A DNA stretch of 18,467 nt from Clostridiales bacterium (GCA_019417795.1 DXUR01000018.1:1-18467); one strand, 5' to 3'. Shown: positions 7,225-15,298, counted from the stretch's first letter. Notes: generated from the letters alone by a model not told the origin. Numbers and translations: made by a program.

Positions 7225-8598
7225 TTAATTTAACGCTGCGATCTCTTCCAGCGTCGTATAAGTAAAATGTGTCTGCTCGTGGGCCTTGCGGCTGATCTTC
7301 TCCAAATCGGCCAAGAGGTCATCCACCAGCGCAATCTCGCTGTCAGACTGCGCCGCCGTGCGAAGGCTGCACTGCATCTGATAAAGATGCGTCAATTCAC
7401 CGCGCAGCTTGATAAATGCCTTGCGCGCAGTATCGGCCTTGCTGCCATCCCCCAGCGCGGCGTCAAATTCCTCCTGGGATTCCAACGCCATACCGCGGAT
7501 ATTGTTGACCTTATCCTGCATGGGGTTGACGCACAGGCGGGTGAGCACCGCTTCCACCTTTTCACGGTCTGAGGGCAGGTGCCAGAGATAATTCTTCAGC
7601 GCCAGAAGGTCACAGGATTCTACCTTGTCATGGCCGGAAAGCCATGCCTTGGCCTGCGCGATGGGATAATAGCCCAGATACTTTCGGTCCGACACCGCCA
7701 TATCCTTACGAAGCTCGCAGAGGATATCGTCAGCCAACTCGTTGATGGCGTCGGGAACGGGGATCGACGCGACCTCCTGCTGCATTTGCTGCAATTCCTC
7801 CAACGTGATTGTGGCGGAGATCTGTCCGAAGGCGCCGGTTTGCTTATTCTTCAAAACGGCAAGGCGCGTGTCCCGATCCTCCATATTGGCCGTCACGACC
7901 TTCATCTCCAGGCGGTCGTACAGCGCCTCCAGTATCTTTTCCTGCGGGTCATTGAAATTAGGGATCTCATTGGAGGCCGCAAAGAAAGAAATGACCGGAA
8001 TGGGATAGGTGCGTCCCTCGTTGGTGTATTTCCGCTCATTGAGGGCGGTGAGCAGTGAGTTCAGCACGCCGTCGTTGCACTTGAAGATCTCATCCAGCAA
8101 TACGATATCGGCCTCTGGAATTTTGCCGGCTGTCTGCACCGCGGGCTCGCTTTTGTGAAGCGCCGATAGCGCTGCACGATAAAGCTCCAGCTTTTCGGTG
8201 CCGCTCTTGAGCTTTTCCCATGTTGCGGGCTCGTCCTTCATGGAGCCGATGCCCTCGACGAGGACACGCAGGTTGAAGCGCTGGTTTTGATAGGTTGCGT
8301 CCTGCTCCAGCACGGTCGGCGGCACAGAGCCCGGCAGCAGACTCGCAAGATCAACACGGCCGAAAAGCTGTTCTTCATCGCTCTGCTTGGAAAGAAGCCG
8401 CTCAAACTGCCGCGCACCGGTGATGTGCCGACGGAACAGGTTGATGGCATAGCTCTTGGCCTGTCCCGGCTCACCCAGAACAAACAGGTTTTTTCGCGTC
8501 AGCAGGGCAATGGCGATCATCTCCACCAATTCCTCCCGCTCAGCTACGCTATCATTGGTATCCGCAATGACCGCCAGCATCTTATCTCTCAGCGTCAT
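7225..8598 (-). CDS. RavA-like MoxR AAA+ ATPase
   Basis: The 457-aa protein is a MoxR-family AAA+ ATPase. Walker A is GEPGQAKS (42-49), Walker B IVLLDE (165-170), sensor 1 is the Asn in AASNE (about 210), and the arginine finger lies in ALYDRLEMKV (about 229). The segment from Walker B onward (LDEIFK, LLTALNERKYTN, EALYDRL) strongly resembles RavA. Between the 5-prime end of the ATPase core and Walker B there is an extra stretch (about 95-160) longer than in ordinary MoxR proteins. The C-terminal 220 residues are helical. Its VWA partner is encoded three genes downstream, as in the ravA-viaA system. AAGGAGG stands seven bases before the ATG. It forms a hexameric remodelling motor; the client is not known. 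Confidence 0.88.
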   Translation of the reverse strand: MTLRDKMLAVIADTNDSVAEREELVEMIAIALLTRKNLFVLGEPGQAKSYAINLFRRHITGARQFERLLSKQSDEEQLFGRVDLASLLPGSVPPTVLEQDATYQNQRFNLRVLVEGIGSMKDEPATWEKLKSGTEKLELYRAALSALHKSEPAVQTAGKIPEADIVLLDEIFKCNDGVLNSLLTALNERKYTNEGRTYPIPVISFFAASNEIPNFNDPQEKILEALYDRLEMKVVTANMEDRDTRLAVLKNKQTGAFGQISATITLEELQQMQQEVASIPVPDAINELADDILCELRKDMAVSDRKYLGYYPIAQAKAWLSGHDKVESCDLLALKNYLWHLPSDREKVEAVLTRLCVNPMQDKVNNIRGMALESQEEFDAALGDGSKADTARKAFIKLRGELTHLYQMQCSLRTAAQSDSEIALVDDLLADLEKISRKAHEQTHFTYTTLEEIAALN

Positions 8599-8610
8599 TT
8601 CCGTGCCTCC

Positions 8611-8970
8611 TTACGCCGCCAGCGTCTCTTCATAGAGGCCGCTGTTCTCAGAGAGCGTATCGATGGAAATGATATGGCTCTTTCGGAACGAGTGCGGTGT
8701 ACCGGTCATACCGCAGAGCCGGTAGGCCGATTTGCAGCTAAGAAGCTCATACTTGAGCTGGGCGAAAATGTGCTGCTCCAGGCGTCCCTTTTCCGGGTCA
8801 TAGCCCGCCACAGCCTTGATAAGCCGCAGGGCAAGCTGCTGGTACACATCGTCATATTCCAGCCGAGCCGCTCTCATGAGCGGGCGATTCTGACGGATCA
8901 CGCTATCGATGCACCAAAGATTCGCTTCCACAATGGCGTTGCGCTGAGCGATTGAGTAATTATTTTTCAT
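8611..8970 (-). CDS. Sigma-70 region 2-like protein without region 4
   Basis: This 119-aa product reads RNAIVEANLWCIDSVIRQNR, then YDDVYQQLALRLIKAVAGYD and EKGRLEQHIFAQLKYELLSC. The order of a long helix, an acidic DDVYQ motif and a basic helix corresponds to region 2 of sigma-70 factors, which binds core RNA polymerase and the -10 box. The usual region 4 helix-turn-helix is absent; the last 35 residues are unlike it. It may be a minimal sigma or a polymerase-binding regulator of the element. AGAGGAAGG precedes the ATG at 8970, and the start overlaps the upstream gene by 11 bp, so the two are coupled. The match is by pattern, not alignment. Confidence 0.6.
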   Translation of the reverse strand: MKNNYSIAQRNAIVEANLWCIDSVIRQNRPLMRAARLEYDDVYQQLALRLIKAVAGYDPEKGRLEQHIFAQLKYELLSCKSAYRLCGMTGTPHSFRKSHIISIDTLSENSGLYEETLAA

Positions 8971-9169
8971 TGTCGTTTCCTTCCTCTGGTATGGGCGCCC
9001 AAAAGCGGCAGTGGCCTTGGTCCCAGTCCTCCAGCAACATTTTGGTGGTGTAGTTCACGGAATTATAGTTCTTGTTTCTACAGTACTGCGTTTTTGCCAT
9101 CGGTCCGCGATTGCTCGGCAGATCATAGGAATATCGGCAGTTACTGCAGCTTTTTGCAGTTTCCTTCAA
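8960..9169 (-). CDS. Small four-cysteine protein, zinc-ribbon-like
   Basis: A 69-aa protein with cysteines at 8, 11, 30 and 54 (SCSNCRYSY, QYCRNKNY, GHCRFWAP), a spacing suited to binding one zinc ion. The start is the TTG at 9169: GGAGG sits seven bases upstream inside the previous gene, and TTGA overlaps that gene's TGA stop, a coupling signal. It ends 11 bp inside the sigma-like gene. The family is not known to me; it could contact DNA or protein through its zinc site. Confidence 0.6.
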   Translation of the reverse strand: MKETAKSCSNCRYSYDLPSNRGPMAKTQYCRNKNYNSVNYTTKMLLEDWDQGHCRFWAPIPEEGNDNEK

Positions 9170-9699
9170 TCAATTTCCTCCATGATATTCTTCTTGGCAG
9201 TCTTGGCATCAAACGAGAATAAAAGCTCATAGCCATGCTCCGTTTTGTAGAAAAAGGCAGGCTTGATACCGTCGTCGATTTCCACAACATCGTAGTGCTG
9301 GACTGCTGCACCCAAAATCTCATCATCCGATTTTTCATTGCAGCACTCGAAAAACTCATACGGTGCCAGATCGGTATGTCCTTCATAGCGCACCGCATAG
9401 CGGAATGCAGATGGAGAAGTATCCTCGCCCAGATACGCGCACATACTGCGGTGCATCCTCCATTCTCTTTGATTCTTGAAGCCATAGATCCGCAGCTCAC
9501 AGGGAGTCTTGAGCCTGGGACACCAGCTTGGCACATAGGTTTTGGGATCACTGCATTTGAATTTCCTCGCGCGCTTTCCCGCAACACAGAAACGCTCCCC
9601 CAAGTGCATGGTGACGCCTTTTTTCTTGATCGGCAAGCTTTCCATGTATTGGAGATTATGTGGGCAATCAGAGCAGTTCGGTTTTCGCAGCAGCATCAT
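9166..9699 (-). CDS. Cysteine-cluster unknown protein (177 aa)
   Basis: The product starts MMLLRKPNCSDCPHNLQYME and has six cysteines in its first 70 residues (9, 12, 38, 49, 60, 67), followed by a mixed alpha/beta region with RYEGHTDLAPYEFFECCNEK and GYELLFSFDAKTAKKNIMEE. The start at 9699 is favoured because AAGGAGG lies eight bases upstream; the open frame extends 64 codons further only because it shadows the upstream gene. The first 32 bp overlap the end of that gene. The six early cysteines could bind zinc or an iron-sulfur cluster. No family recognised. Confidence 0.6.
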   Translation of the reverse strand: MMLLRKPNCSDCPHNLQYMESLPIKKKGVTMHLGERFCVAGKRARKFKCSDPKTYVPSWCPRLKTPCELRIYGFKNQREWRMHRSMCAYLGEDTSPSAFRYAVRYEGHTDLAPYEFFECCNEKSDDEILGAAVQHYDVVEIDDGIKPAFFYKTEHGYELLFSFDAKTAKKNIMEEID

Positions 9700-10432
9700 C
9701 AGCCGCACCTCCTTTTTCTTCGATATTTTCTGCGTACAGCGGACTTTCGATGATCTCATAGCGGGTAAACCATCCGGCGGCATAGCCGTCCCGGTAAGCC
9801 TCCCAGAAATTCTCGCCGTACTCCTCACAGTATTCTTCTGCCGGAAACGGGATCGTCCGACTTTCCTTTTCCTCCGCCACAAGGCGCGCAAGCTCCTTGC
9901 GGGCCTCCTCCTTCACAGTGAAGGCTGCCATACCTTCCGGAGCAGGAAAATTGCCCTGATCCGCATCCGCCCAGGAGTGGACGATGGTATAGACTCTCTT
10001 CGCATTTCCGCAGATCATGGCATGGATCGACTGGTTTTCCGGCGTGCTCAGCCAGTCCTCAACAGCGGCGCGATCCTCCTTACGGAACATCTCTACAAAC
10101 TTTGTGCGAAACGCCGCGCGAGGCAAGCACTGACCGATGGAGCGGTGAAAATGGTATAAATGCCGGTATACCGCAGCAAGGAAACCGTCAGTGCTATCCG
10201 CCTCAACGGGCCTTTGCTCCATGCACAGCCGCCCGCCGCAGATCCTGCATTTCCCGACCAGACACAGCTGATAGGGCTTTATCTCCTTCAGACTGTTGTA
10301 GGTCAGGCTCCATTGGACTTTCTCCATGTTCTCCGCCAAATGCGCGGCCATTCCAAGGGCGTCCCTGCAAGCGACCGGCGGACACGAGCAAAGTCTCTCA
10401 TGCTCATGCCGGCAATATGTTCTCTCACACAT
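9668..10432 (-). CDS. Cysteine-rich unknown protein (254 aa)
   Basis: The 254-aa protein begins MCERTYCRHEHERLCSCPPV and has two Cys groups: 2, 7, 15, 17, 22 and then 57, 62, 65, 70 (LVGKCRICGGRLC). The rest is soluble and mainly helical, with an aromatic-rich stretch YCEEYGENFWEAYRDGYAAG and an acidic tail that overlaps the next gene. The ATG follows directly on the TAA of the preceding gene, with AAGGAG nine bases before it. The CxxC pairs suggest zinc binding. I do not recognise the family; its position between a zinc-finger protein and other Cys-rich products suggests a nucleic-acid role, which is inference. Confidence 0.6.
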   Translation of the reverse strand: MCERTYCRHEHERLCSCPPVACRDALGMAAHLAENMEKVQWSLTYNSLKEIKPYQLCLVGKCRICGGRLCMEQRPVEADSTDGFLAAVYRHLYHFHRSIGQCLPRAAFRTKFVEMFRKEDRAAVEDWLSTPENQSIHAMICGNAKRVYTIVHSWADADQGNFPAPEGMAAFTVKEEARKELARLVAEEKESRTIPFPAEEYCEEYGENFWEAYRDGYAAGWFTRYEIIESPLYAENIEEKGGAADDAAAKTELL

Positions 10433-10852
10433 TTATGCTGTCTCCTTCTTTTTCTCTTTGTTTCGTTCCTTTTCGCATAGCCGGATCAGCTTCTGGCACC
10501 GATCCATCTCAAAGCCTCCGATGTGGGCAAGCTCTTCAGAGAGCCTCAGCTTCTTTGCCATCCACTTATAGCCCTGCGTTCTGCTCATTCCCCGCTCCTT
10601 CCAGAAGCTGTCAAAGACCTGATGGGTCTCCATCCGCTTCATGCGAAGAGCTTCGTTGGCAAGATTGCCCAGCGGCCGCGTGCTGCCCTTATGACAGCCC
10701 ACACGGGCATTGCAGTTTTGACATTGATAAAATTTCTCACGTTCCAAGCCCAGTCGTTTTGCCGCCGCGGGACCATACACCTTTGCCGCGGGAACAAGAT
10801 GGACTGCGCCGCCGCAATAGCGGCAGATCGTTGGAATCTCTACCAAAGGCAT
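10433..10852 (-). CDS. Zinc-finger-containing protein, DUF3268 family
   Basis: The 139-aa protein has an N-terminal zinc site, C10-x2-C13 in TICRYCGGAVHLV and C44-x2-C47 in YQCQNCNARVGCHKGS, followed by PLGNLANEALRMKRMETHQVFDSFWKE. The VGCHKGSTRPLGNLAN segment is diagnostic for the DUF3268 zinc-finger family as I know it, found in phages and conjugative elements. Its role is not established, though nucleic-acid binding is likely. The start is not settled: the ATG at 10852 is only one base from GGAGG, while a TTG two codons later (10846) has the proper seven-base spacing; both give nearly the same protein. It starts 6 bp after the clamp gene and ends directly at the next start. Confidence 0.8.
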   Translation of the reverse strand: MPLVEIPTICRYCGGAVHLVPAAKVYGPAAAKRLGLEREKFYQCQNCNARVGCHKGSTRPLGNLANEALRMKRMETHQVFDSFWKERGMSRTQGYKWMAKKLRLSEELAHIGGFEMDRCQKLIRLCEKERNKEKKKETA

Positions 10853-10858
10853 CCCTCC

Positions 10859-11992
10859 TTACGCCGCTTTCGCAGCAGCCGGCTGCGCGGCTTTTTGAGT
10901 TTTCTTCTGTGCTTCCGGCCGCATGCCGTTTTGCAGATAGTAGGCGTCCTGCGTGGCAAGCGTCAGCATTCCGCCCTGCGCGATCCCCAGCGTGACTGTC
11001 CCGCTCAAGGCTTTCAGGCAGGTGACAAGCTGCTTTGCGTTGAACCAGTAATCTCCCGCAGGGGTGCCGGTCAATGCAATTACCTCAATGGGCGCCGATG
11101 CGCTGACGCAATCGCCTGTGCATTGGAATACAAGGCGCTGATCCTGAAAGCTCAGCTTTACCCGGTTTCCGGTGCCAATGCTTAGGACGGACGAGAGCGC
11201 CGCTCTCATGTCGTGAATATCCGTCAGCACGGTAAACGCATTCCGGATGCTGCCTACCAACTGATCCGTATCGATGTAGCCGCCCTCCATGAGCCGCGCG
11301 CTGAAGAGGAAGTTCTCGCGGAAAAAGACGATGCTCTTTCCTGTGGTGCCGACGCGGAATTCATCCTTGTCCTGGCACATATTTGAGAGCTTTCCAAGCG
11401 AGGCGGCGGGGATGAGCAGGCTCACATCACCCGTGCTCTGATTGTCGCCTCTGGCTGTCACGATACAGTTTCCGTTGCTGCCGGCCGCGCGCAGTCCCGT
11501 GTTGGTAAACATGAGATTGACGCACTTGAGAAGCGGCTTGCTGTTATCCTGTGCGGTTGCAAATACGGTGTGCTGCGCCATAGCGGGAATCCCGCTGAGT
11601 TTGACGGTATCCTCCGGGAAAGGAAGATCCGGCTTTGGAAAAGCGCCTCGCTCCCATACATCCACTTCATAGCAGGCGTCTCCGCTTCTGAGCGTCATGC
11701 GTCCCTGATTTTCTGCCCGACAGAGCTGCACGGTATCCTGCGGCAGCCGTGAGAGCATTTCTGCAAGCATCTTCGCTCCAAATACCAGCGCCCCATTCTC
11801 CTGAACGGCACAGGGGAGCTTTTCCTCCAGTGCCGCTTCCAGATTAGTCGAGGTGACGGTGAGCTTTCCTGCGGCGGCATCTGCCTCCAGCAAAACGCCG
11901 CGGAGCACATCCAAGGGCGAATCTGCCGGTGCGATGGCTGATGCACGCTTGATGGCGCTCAACATTTCCGCCCGATTGATCGTTACATTCAA
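10859..11992 (-). CDS. dnaN-like: DnaN-like sliding clamp paralogue
   Basis: From a TTG at 11992 (AGGAGG seven bases upstream) this frame gives a 377-aa protein, the length of a DNA polymerase III beta subunit. It shows three similar beta-rich repeats beginning with VTINRAEMLSAIKRAS, then GKLTVTSTNLEAALEEKLPC and VFGAKMLAEMLSRLPQD, a middle TGLRAAGSNGNCIVTARG, and near the end the clamp-like QDAYYLQNGMRP. An alanine/lysine-rich tail of about 20 residues follows. The clamp is a dimeric ring that tethers polymerases and other proteins to DNA. No polymerase gene is in the window, so this copy may recruit a host polymerase or serve the helicase. The open frame also extends upstream of 11992, but that part is a shadow of the helicase gene. 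Confidence 0.85.
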   Translation of the reverse strand: MNVTINRAEMLSAIKRASAIAPADSPLDVLRGVLLEADAAAGKLTVTSTNLEAALEEKLPCAVQENGALVFGAKMLAEMLSRLPQDTVQLCRAENQGRMTLRSGDACYEVDVWERGAFPKPDLPFPEDTVKLSGIPAMAQHTVFATAQDNSKPLLKCVNLMFTNTGLRAAGSNGNCIVTARGDNQSTGDVSLLIPAASLGKLSNMCQDKDEFRVGTTGKSIVFFRENFLFSARLMEGGYIDTDQLVGSIRNAFTVLTDIHDMRAALSSVLSIGTGNRVKLSFQDQRLVFQCTGDCVSASAPIEVIALTGTPAGDYWFNAKQLVTCLKALSGTVTLGIAQGGMLTLATQDAYYLQNGMRPEAQKKTQKAAQPAAAKAA

Positions 11993-12005
11993 ATAATCTC
12001 CTCCT

Positions 12006-15000
12006 TTACGCAGCAAAGCCGAAGATCGACAGCTGGTTTTCATCCACCTCTGCCTTCTTCGACTTCCGTTTCTTCTGTTCTTCCGCAGTTCTGGCAAGCA
12101 GCCCTTCATAGAGTGCCTGACGCACTTGCGCCTGCGCCGTGCGCACGCCGAAGGAATCCTTTGCTGCGGGCGCCTTTTGTTCTTCTGCCGCAGTATCTTT
12201 CGGCTGTGCAGCGGTAATGTTCTTTTTCCGCTCCGGGTTAATGACCGCCATTTTCCGAAAGGCCGCCGCAATATCCTCCACATTATCCCGGATCCCAAGC
12301 GCCAGCTCCTTTGCCATCTGTGAGGTCAGATCCTTTACATCGCTCATAGCCGCAAGGCCCTCTTCAGAAAATGTACCCTCGATGATGCCTGCCACCGCCA
12401 ATTTGGATGCCATCAGCTTCATGGCCTTTGCCTGCATGGTATCGGCGTAGTAGAGCATATATACCTCCACTCTGGGGGCGGTCTGATTGATCCGCCACGA
12501 CCGGCGGGATGCCTGCCGCAGCGTAAAGAGGTTATAGCCCATGGAGTAGAAGATAATGGTGGTAAAGGCATTGAGGTCAAGGCCGGTTTCCACGCAGCGC
12601 GGGTTGGTGATGAGCACCTGCAAACCGTTCTTGACATGCTTGTTGACCCAGTCCTCCCGCTTATCCGTAGCGATCTGCGGCGTCAGGATCTCTGTCCGAT
12701 AACCTTCCGAGCAAAGAAGCTTCTGGAGCTTTTTCTGTGAATCCGTGCGCGTCCAACTGGTATAGATGAGCACGCGCTCTCCGTTTGCCGCCTTCTGCCG
12801 CACCAGCTCCAATACCCGTTCCTCCTTGGGAAGCAGACGGGAAAAATCGCCGCAGTTCTTTGGCGTTACAATGGGCATTCCGTTTATGGGATGCACTACC
12901 TCCGCTTGATCGTAGGGCTGGTCCGGGTAGACCGTCAGCAAATTGAGATAGGTGGACAGAATCTTCTGCGCCGCCTTTCGGTCTGTGCGCAGGACTTTCT
13001 GCAATTCGTGTTCCGCCTCTTTATAGGCCGCGCGTACATCCTCCGGCATCTCCAGCGGTACGGGGATCTCTTCGTAGTCCGGCAGGTCTTTGCCCATGTC
13101 GGAGAGGGAGAGAAATGCCGTGTATTCCAGCAGGAAACGGGAAAATACCAGCGGCGATACGCCGGGCAGCTGCTTTGACTTTGTTCTGCGCTTACTGGTA
13201 CGCCGGTTGGAATTGTACTCCGCATCCTGTATCTCATAGGTATTTTCCACCACGCCGTACTCCGCATCGAAATCGCCGGGGCTTTTGTAGCGTTTGCCAT
13301 CCTTGAGCATCAGCCCGGGGACGATACGGTAGAGCAGGTGAAAAATGCCGGAGGAATAGCCGTTGATAAGCGTTGCCGTCATTCCGACAAAACACCTGGA
13401 CGCGCCGTACAGCTCTGCCATGGCATCGCCCTGCCCGCTATTGTTGTTGTACTCGTGCAGCTCATCGCAGAGGAAGCCGTCGATGCGCCCGCGCAGCTTT
13501 TTCTTGATGTAGGTACTCAGGGGAAACCGCCGGTGCGCTCCGCGGATCGGGTAGAATGCATCCGGATTTTGGGCGATCTCAGTGAGCTGATCGAGAACAC
13601 GCTCGTTTTTGGTACGATGCAGATGTGCCTGCGCGCCGTAGCGGTAGACCCATCCGTATTCTCCGATCTTCACCCAGTCGATCCGTTTGTCCGGATTGAC
13701 CGCAGACCATAGCGGCATACCGCAATGGGGACAGATGTGATTTTTCTTGTGCTCCTTCTGAAAAAAGAACTGGTCGGCCGGCACCGTATAGCGGCTGCCG
13801 TCCTCGCTGATCTCCATTTCGATCACACCGTCACAGTCTGGGCAGAGAAACGCGCGTCTGCGTCGATTCCAACGCACGGCGGGGTAACGCATATAGCCAT
13901 CCCGCGCCTGCTCCTTGGAAAAAACAGCGAATACGCTTTTGTCGCCCTTCTCGTACATCGCATATAGACGGTTGAGATCCTGAATCGTGCGCACCACCAT
14001 GCCGTAGGTATCCGGGAGCGTTTCTCCAATCTCCCGCACCCACTTTTGTGTGACATGGGAGGGACACATGACGATGCCGAAGGATTTCCTGCCGCCTTTC
14101 CTCTTCTGATCGGCCCACAGCCCGTGCAAAGCGCCAAGAGCAGTCGAACCGATCTTCGTCTTGCCGCTACCGCATTCTGCGATAATGAGCGCCACACGCT
14201 TACGCGCAAGCTGCCGTTTGACAGCCTCTGCTACCGCAAGCTGGGCATCGTAGAGGGAATATCCCACACGGCTCATGATGCAGTCGTTGATAGCGAGCAC
14301 TTCATCGGAAAGCGGTTCCTTGGCAGGATCAAAAAGGGGCATGAACTGATTGCGGATACGGTCAGCTACGGTAACACCAAAGGTATTGAGATAGCCTGTG
14401 ACATTTTCCACATTCTCAAATCCGTCTGGGCTGCCCAGCAAGGTGCCGGGGATCTGGATGGCTCCGCTCTGCAAGCCCTGCTCCAGCACCTCCACCACAT
14501 TCTGATCCTGCGGCTTCAGATCCAGCACCCATGCGTCCATCCGCTCTTTCAGGGAAATGACCTCCAGTTGCCGGAGATCTCCCCGTTGGCGCAGACTGCT
14601 GAGCACATAATCCTGAAATTCCGGGATCAGCGGCGCTGCCGTTTTGCGATCCAGTTCCTCAAAGAGCCGCTTTTGATCCCCGGCAGGGCAGAAGATATAG
14701 CACCTGCGGGGCTGCAACTCCATCTGCTCCGTATCTACGAGGTTTGTATCCTCGTCTTTTTCATGCTTGCCGCTTCTGTCATCCTCCTGTACGGTGTCCG
14801 CAGCCATCAATGTTGCCACGGCGTAGATCCCATCGTGCGTGATCTGCCGCTGATAACTTTTGAGGCTACTTTGGAGCATTCGGGTCGTGTCGTTTTGGGC
14901 GGCTTCTATCGTCGCGCCGCCGTAGATGGCATCTGCCATTGCCCGCACCATTTCGGGATAGCCGCCGAAGCGGATGGCACTGATGATGCTGCCGTTTTGA

Positions 15001-15095
15001 TCGTGGTCGAGTACCAGCGTATCCGCATAGGCCGACAAGCGCACCTGTGCGGATGGGTCATAGTAACTCAGCTCGATCAGCTTACTATTGGACAT
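12006..15095 (-). CDS. Large SF2 (SNF2/DEAD-like) helicase with zinc finger
   Basis: A 1029-aa helicase. Motif I is AECGSGKT at 306-313, motif II DELH at 544-547, motif III TAT at 573-575; the second RecA-like domain starts around LIYTSWTR (776) and has a GLDL (838) and motif VI QASRRSWRINQ (861-871). A four-Cys zinc knuckle, CPDC (418) and CPHC (455), is inserted between motifs I and II. The first 290 residues are an unrecognised domain. The arrangement resembles SNF2-type ATP-driven DNA translocases of mobile elements. The start at 15095 has AAAGGAG eleven bases upstream. The same frame is open to an ATG at 15272 with a stronger ribosome site, separated by an intrinsic terminator, so a 1088-aa form with a 59-residue extension is also possible. 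It is the first gene of the island operon. Confidence 0.85.
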   Translation of the reverse strand: MSNSKLIELSYYDPSAQVRLSAYADTLVLDHDQNGSIISAIRFGGYPEMVRAMADAIYGGATIEAAQNDTTRMLQSSLKSYQRQITHDGIYAVATLMAADTVQEDDRSGKHEKDEDTNLVDTEQMELQPRRCYIFCPAGDQKRLFEELDRKTAAPLIPEFQDYVLSSLRQRGDLRQLEVISLKERMDAWVLDLKPQDQNVVEVLEQGLQSGAIQIPGTLLGSPDGFENVENVTGYLNTFGVTVADRIRNQFMPLFDPAKEPLSDEVLAINDCIMSRVGYSLYDAQLAVAEAVKRQLARKRVALIIAECGSGKTKIGSTALGALHGLWADQKRKGGRKSFGIVMCPSHVTQKWVREIGETLPDTYGMVVRTIQDLNRLYAMYEKGDKSVFAVFSKEQARDGYMRYPAVRWNRRRRAFLCPDCDGVIEMEISEDGSRYTVPADQFFFQKEHKKNHICPHCGMPLWSAVNPDKRIDWVKIGEYGWVYRYGAQAHLHRTKNERVLDQLTEIAQNPDAFYPIRGAHRRFPLSTYIKKKLRGRIDGFLCDELHEYNNNSGQGDAMAELYGASRCFVGMTATLINGYSSGIFHLLYRIVPGLMLKDGKRYKSPGDFDAEYGVVENTYEIQDAEYNSNRRTSKRRTKSKQLPGVSPLVFSRFLLEYTAFLSLSDMGKDLPDYEEIPVPLEMPEDVRAAYKEAEHELQKVLRTDRKAAQKILSTYLNLLTVYPDQPYDQAEVVHPINGMPIVTPKNCGDFSRLLPKEERVLELVRQKAANGERVLIYTSWTRTDSQKKLQKLLCSEGYRTEILTPQIATDKREDWVNKHVKNGLQVLITNPRCVETGLDLNAFTTIIFYSMGYNLFTLRQASRRSWRINQTAPRVEVYMLYYADTMQAKAMKLMASKLAVAGIIEGTFSEEGLAAMSDVKDLTSQMAKELALGIRDNVEDIAAAFRKMAVINPERKKNITAAQPKDTAAEEQKAPAAKDSFGVRTAQAQVRQALYEGLLARTAEEQKKRKSKKAEVDENQLSIFGFAA

Positions 15096-15272
15096 CCATT
15101 GCCTGACTCCTTTCTTTTGACGAAACAAAAAAAGACCGCAATCACTCCTATGAGCAATTACGGTTTCGTTCTCGTCCTTATTACATTTCAAGTCGTTTGG
15201 GTTCGACGGTACTCGCAAGGAGCATGCCACATCTCTAAGCGGTAAAACCTCCATGAGCTGTGCAAAGGGCAT
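15096..15272 (-). promoter_or_regulatory. Leader ORF in frame with the helicase
   Basis: An ATG at 15272 follows AAAGGAGG four bases upstream, the best ribosome site in the region, and begins a frame (MPFAQLMEVLPLRDVACSLR) that continues without a stop into the helicase. The intrinsic terminator at 15127-15164 lies inside it, coding for ETVIAHRSDCGLFLF. It can be read as a leader whose translation would open the terminator hairpin, or as a true N-terminal extension of the helicase. The 15272 start and in-frame reading are seen; the control role is inferred. Confidence 0.5.
15127..15164 (-). terminator. Intrinsic terminator upstream of the helicase
   Basis: On the minus strand a 13-bp stem (10 Watson-Crick and 3 G-U pairs; 15152-15164 with 15135-15147) with a 4-base loop is followed by a run of seven T (15127-15133). 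This is a textbook intrinsic terminator pointing toward the helicase start 32 bp further on. An outer CGAAAC/GTTTCG pairing could form an alternative structure. Confidence 0.75.
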
Positions 15273-15298
15273 ACTACCTCCTTTCCACTCTTTCTTTC

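Noticed and set aside
10102..10995. 297-aa plus-strand frame
   Set aside because: Antisense to the Cys-rich and DUF3268 genes; Ser/Pro/Arg-rich shadow composition.
12006..12298. Longer N-terminus for the clamp gene
   Set aside because: The open frame continues upstream of 11992 only because it overlaps the helicase 3-prime end; the TTG at 11992 has the ribosome site and starts the clamp homology.
14046..15245. 399-aa frame on the plus strand
   Set aside because: Lies opposite the helicase gene, whose motifs are clear; GC-rich genes often leave long antisense frames.
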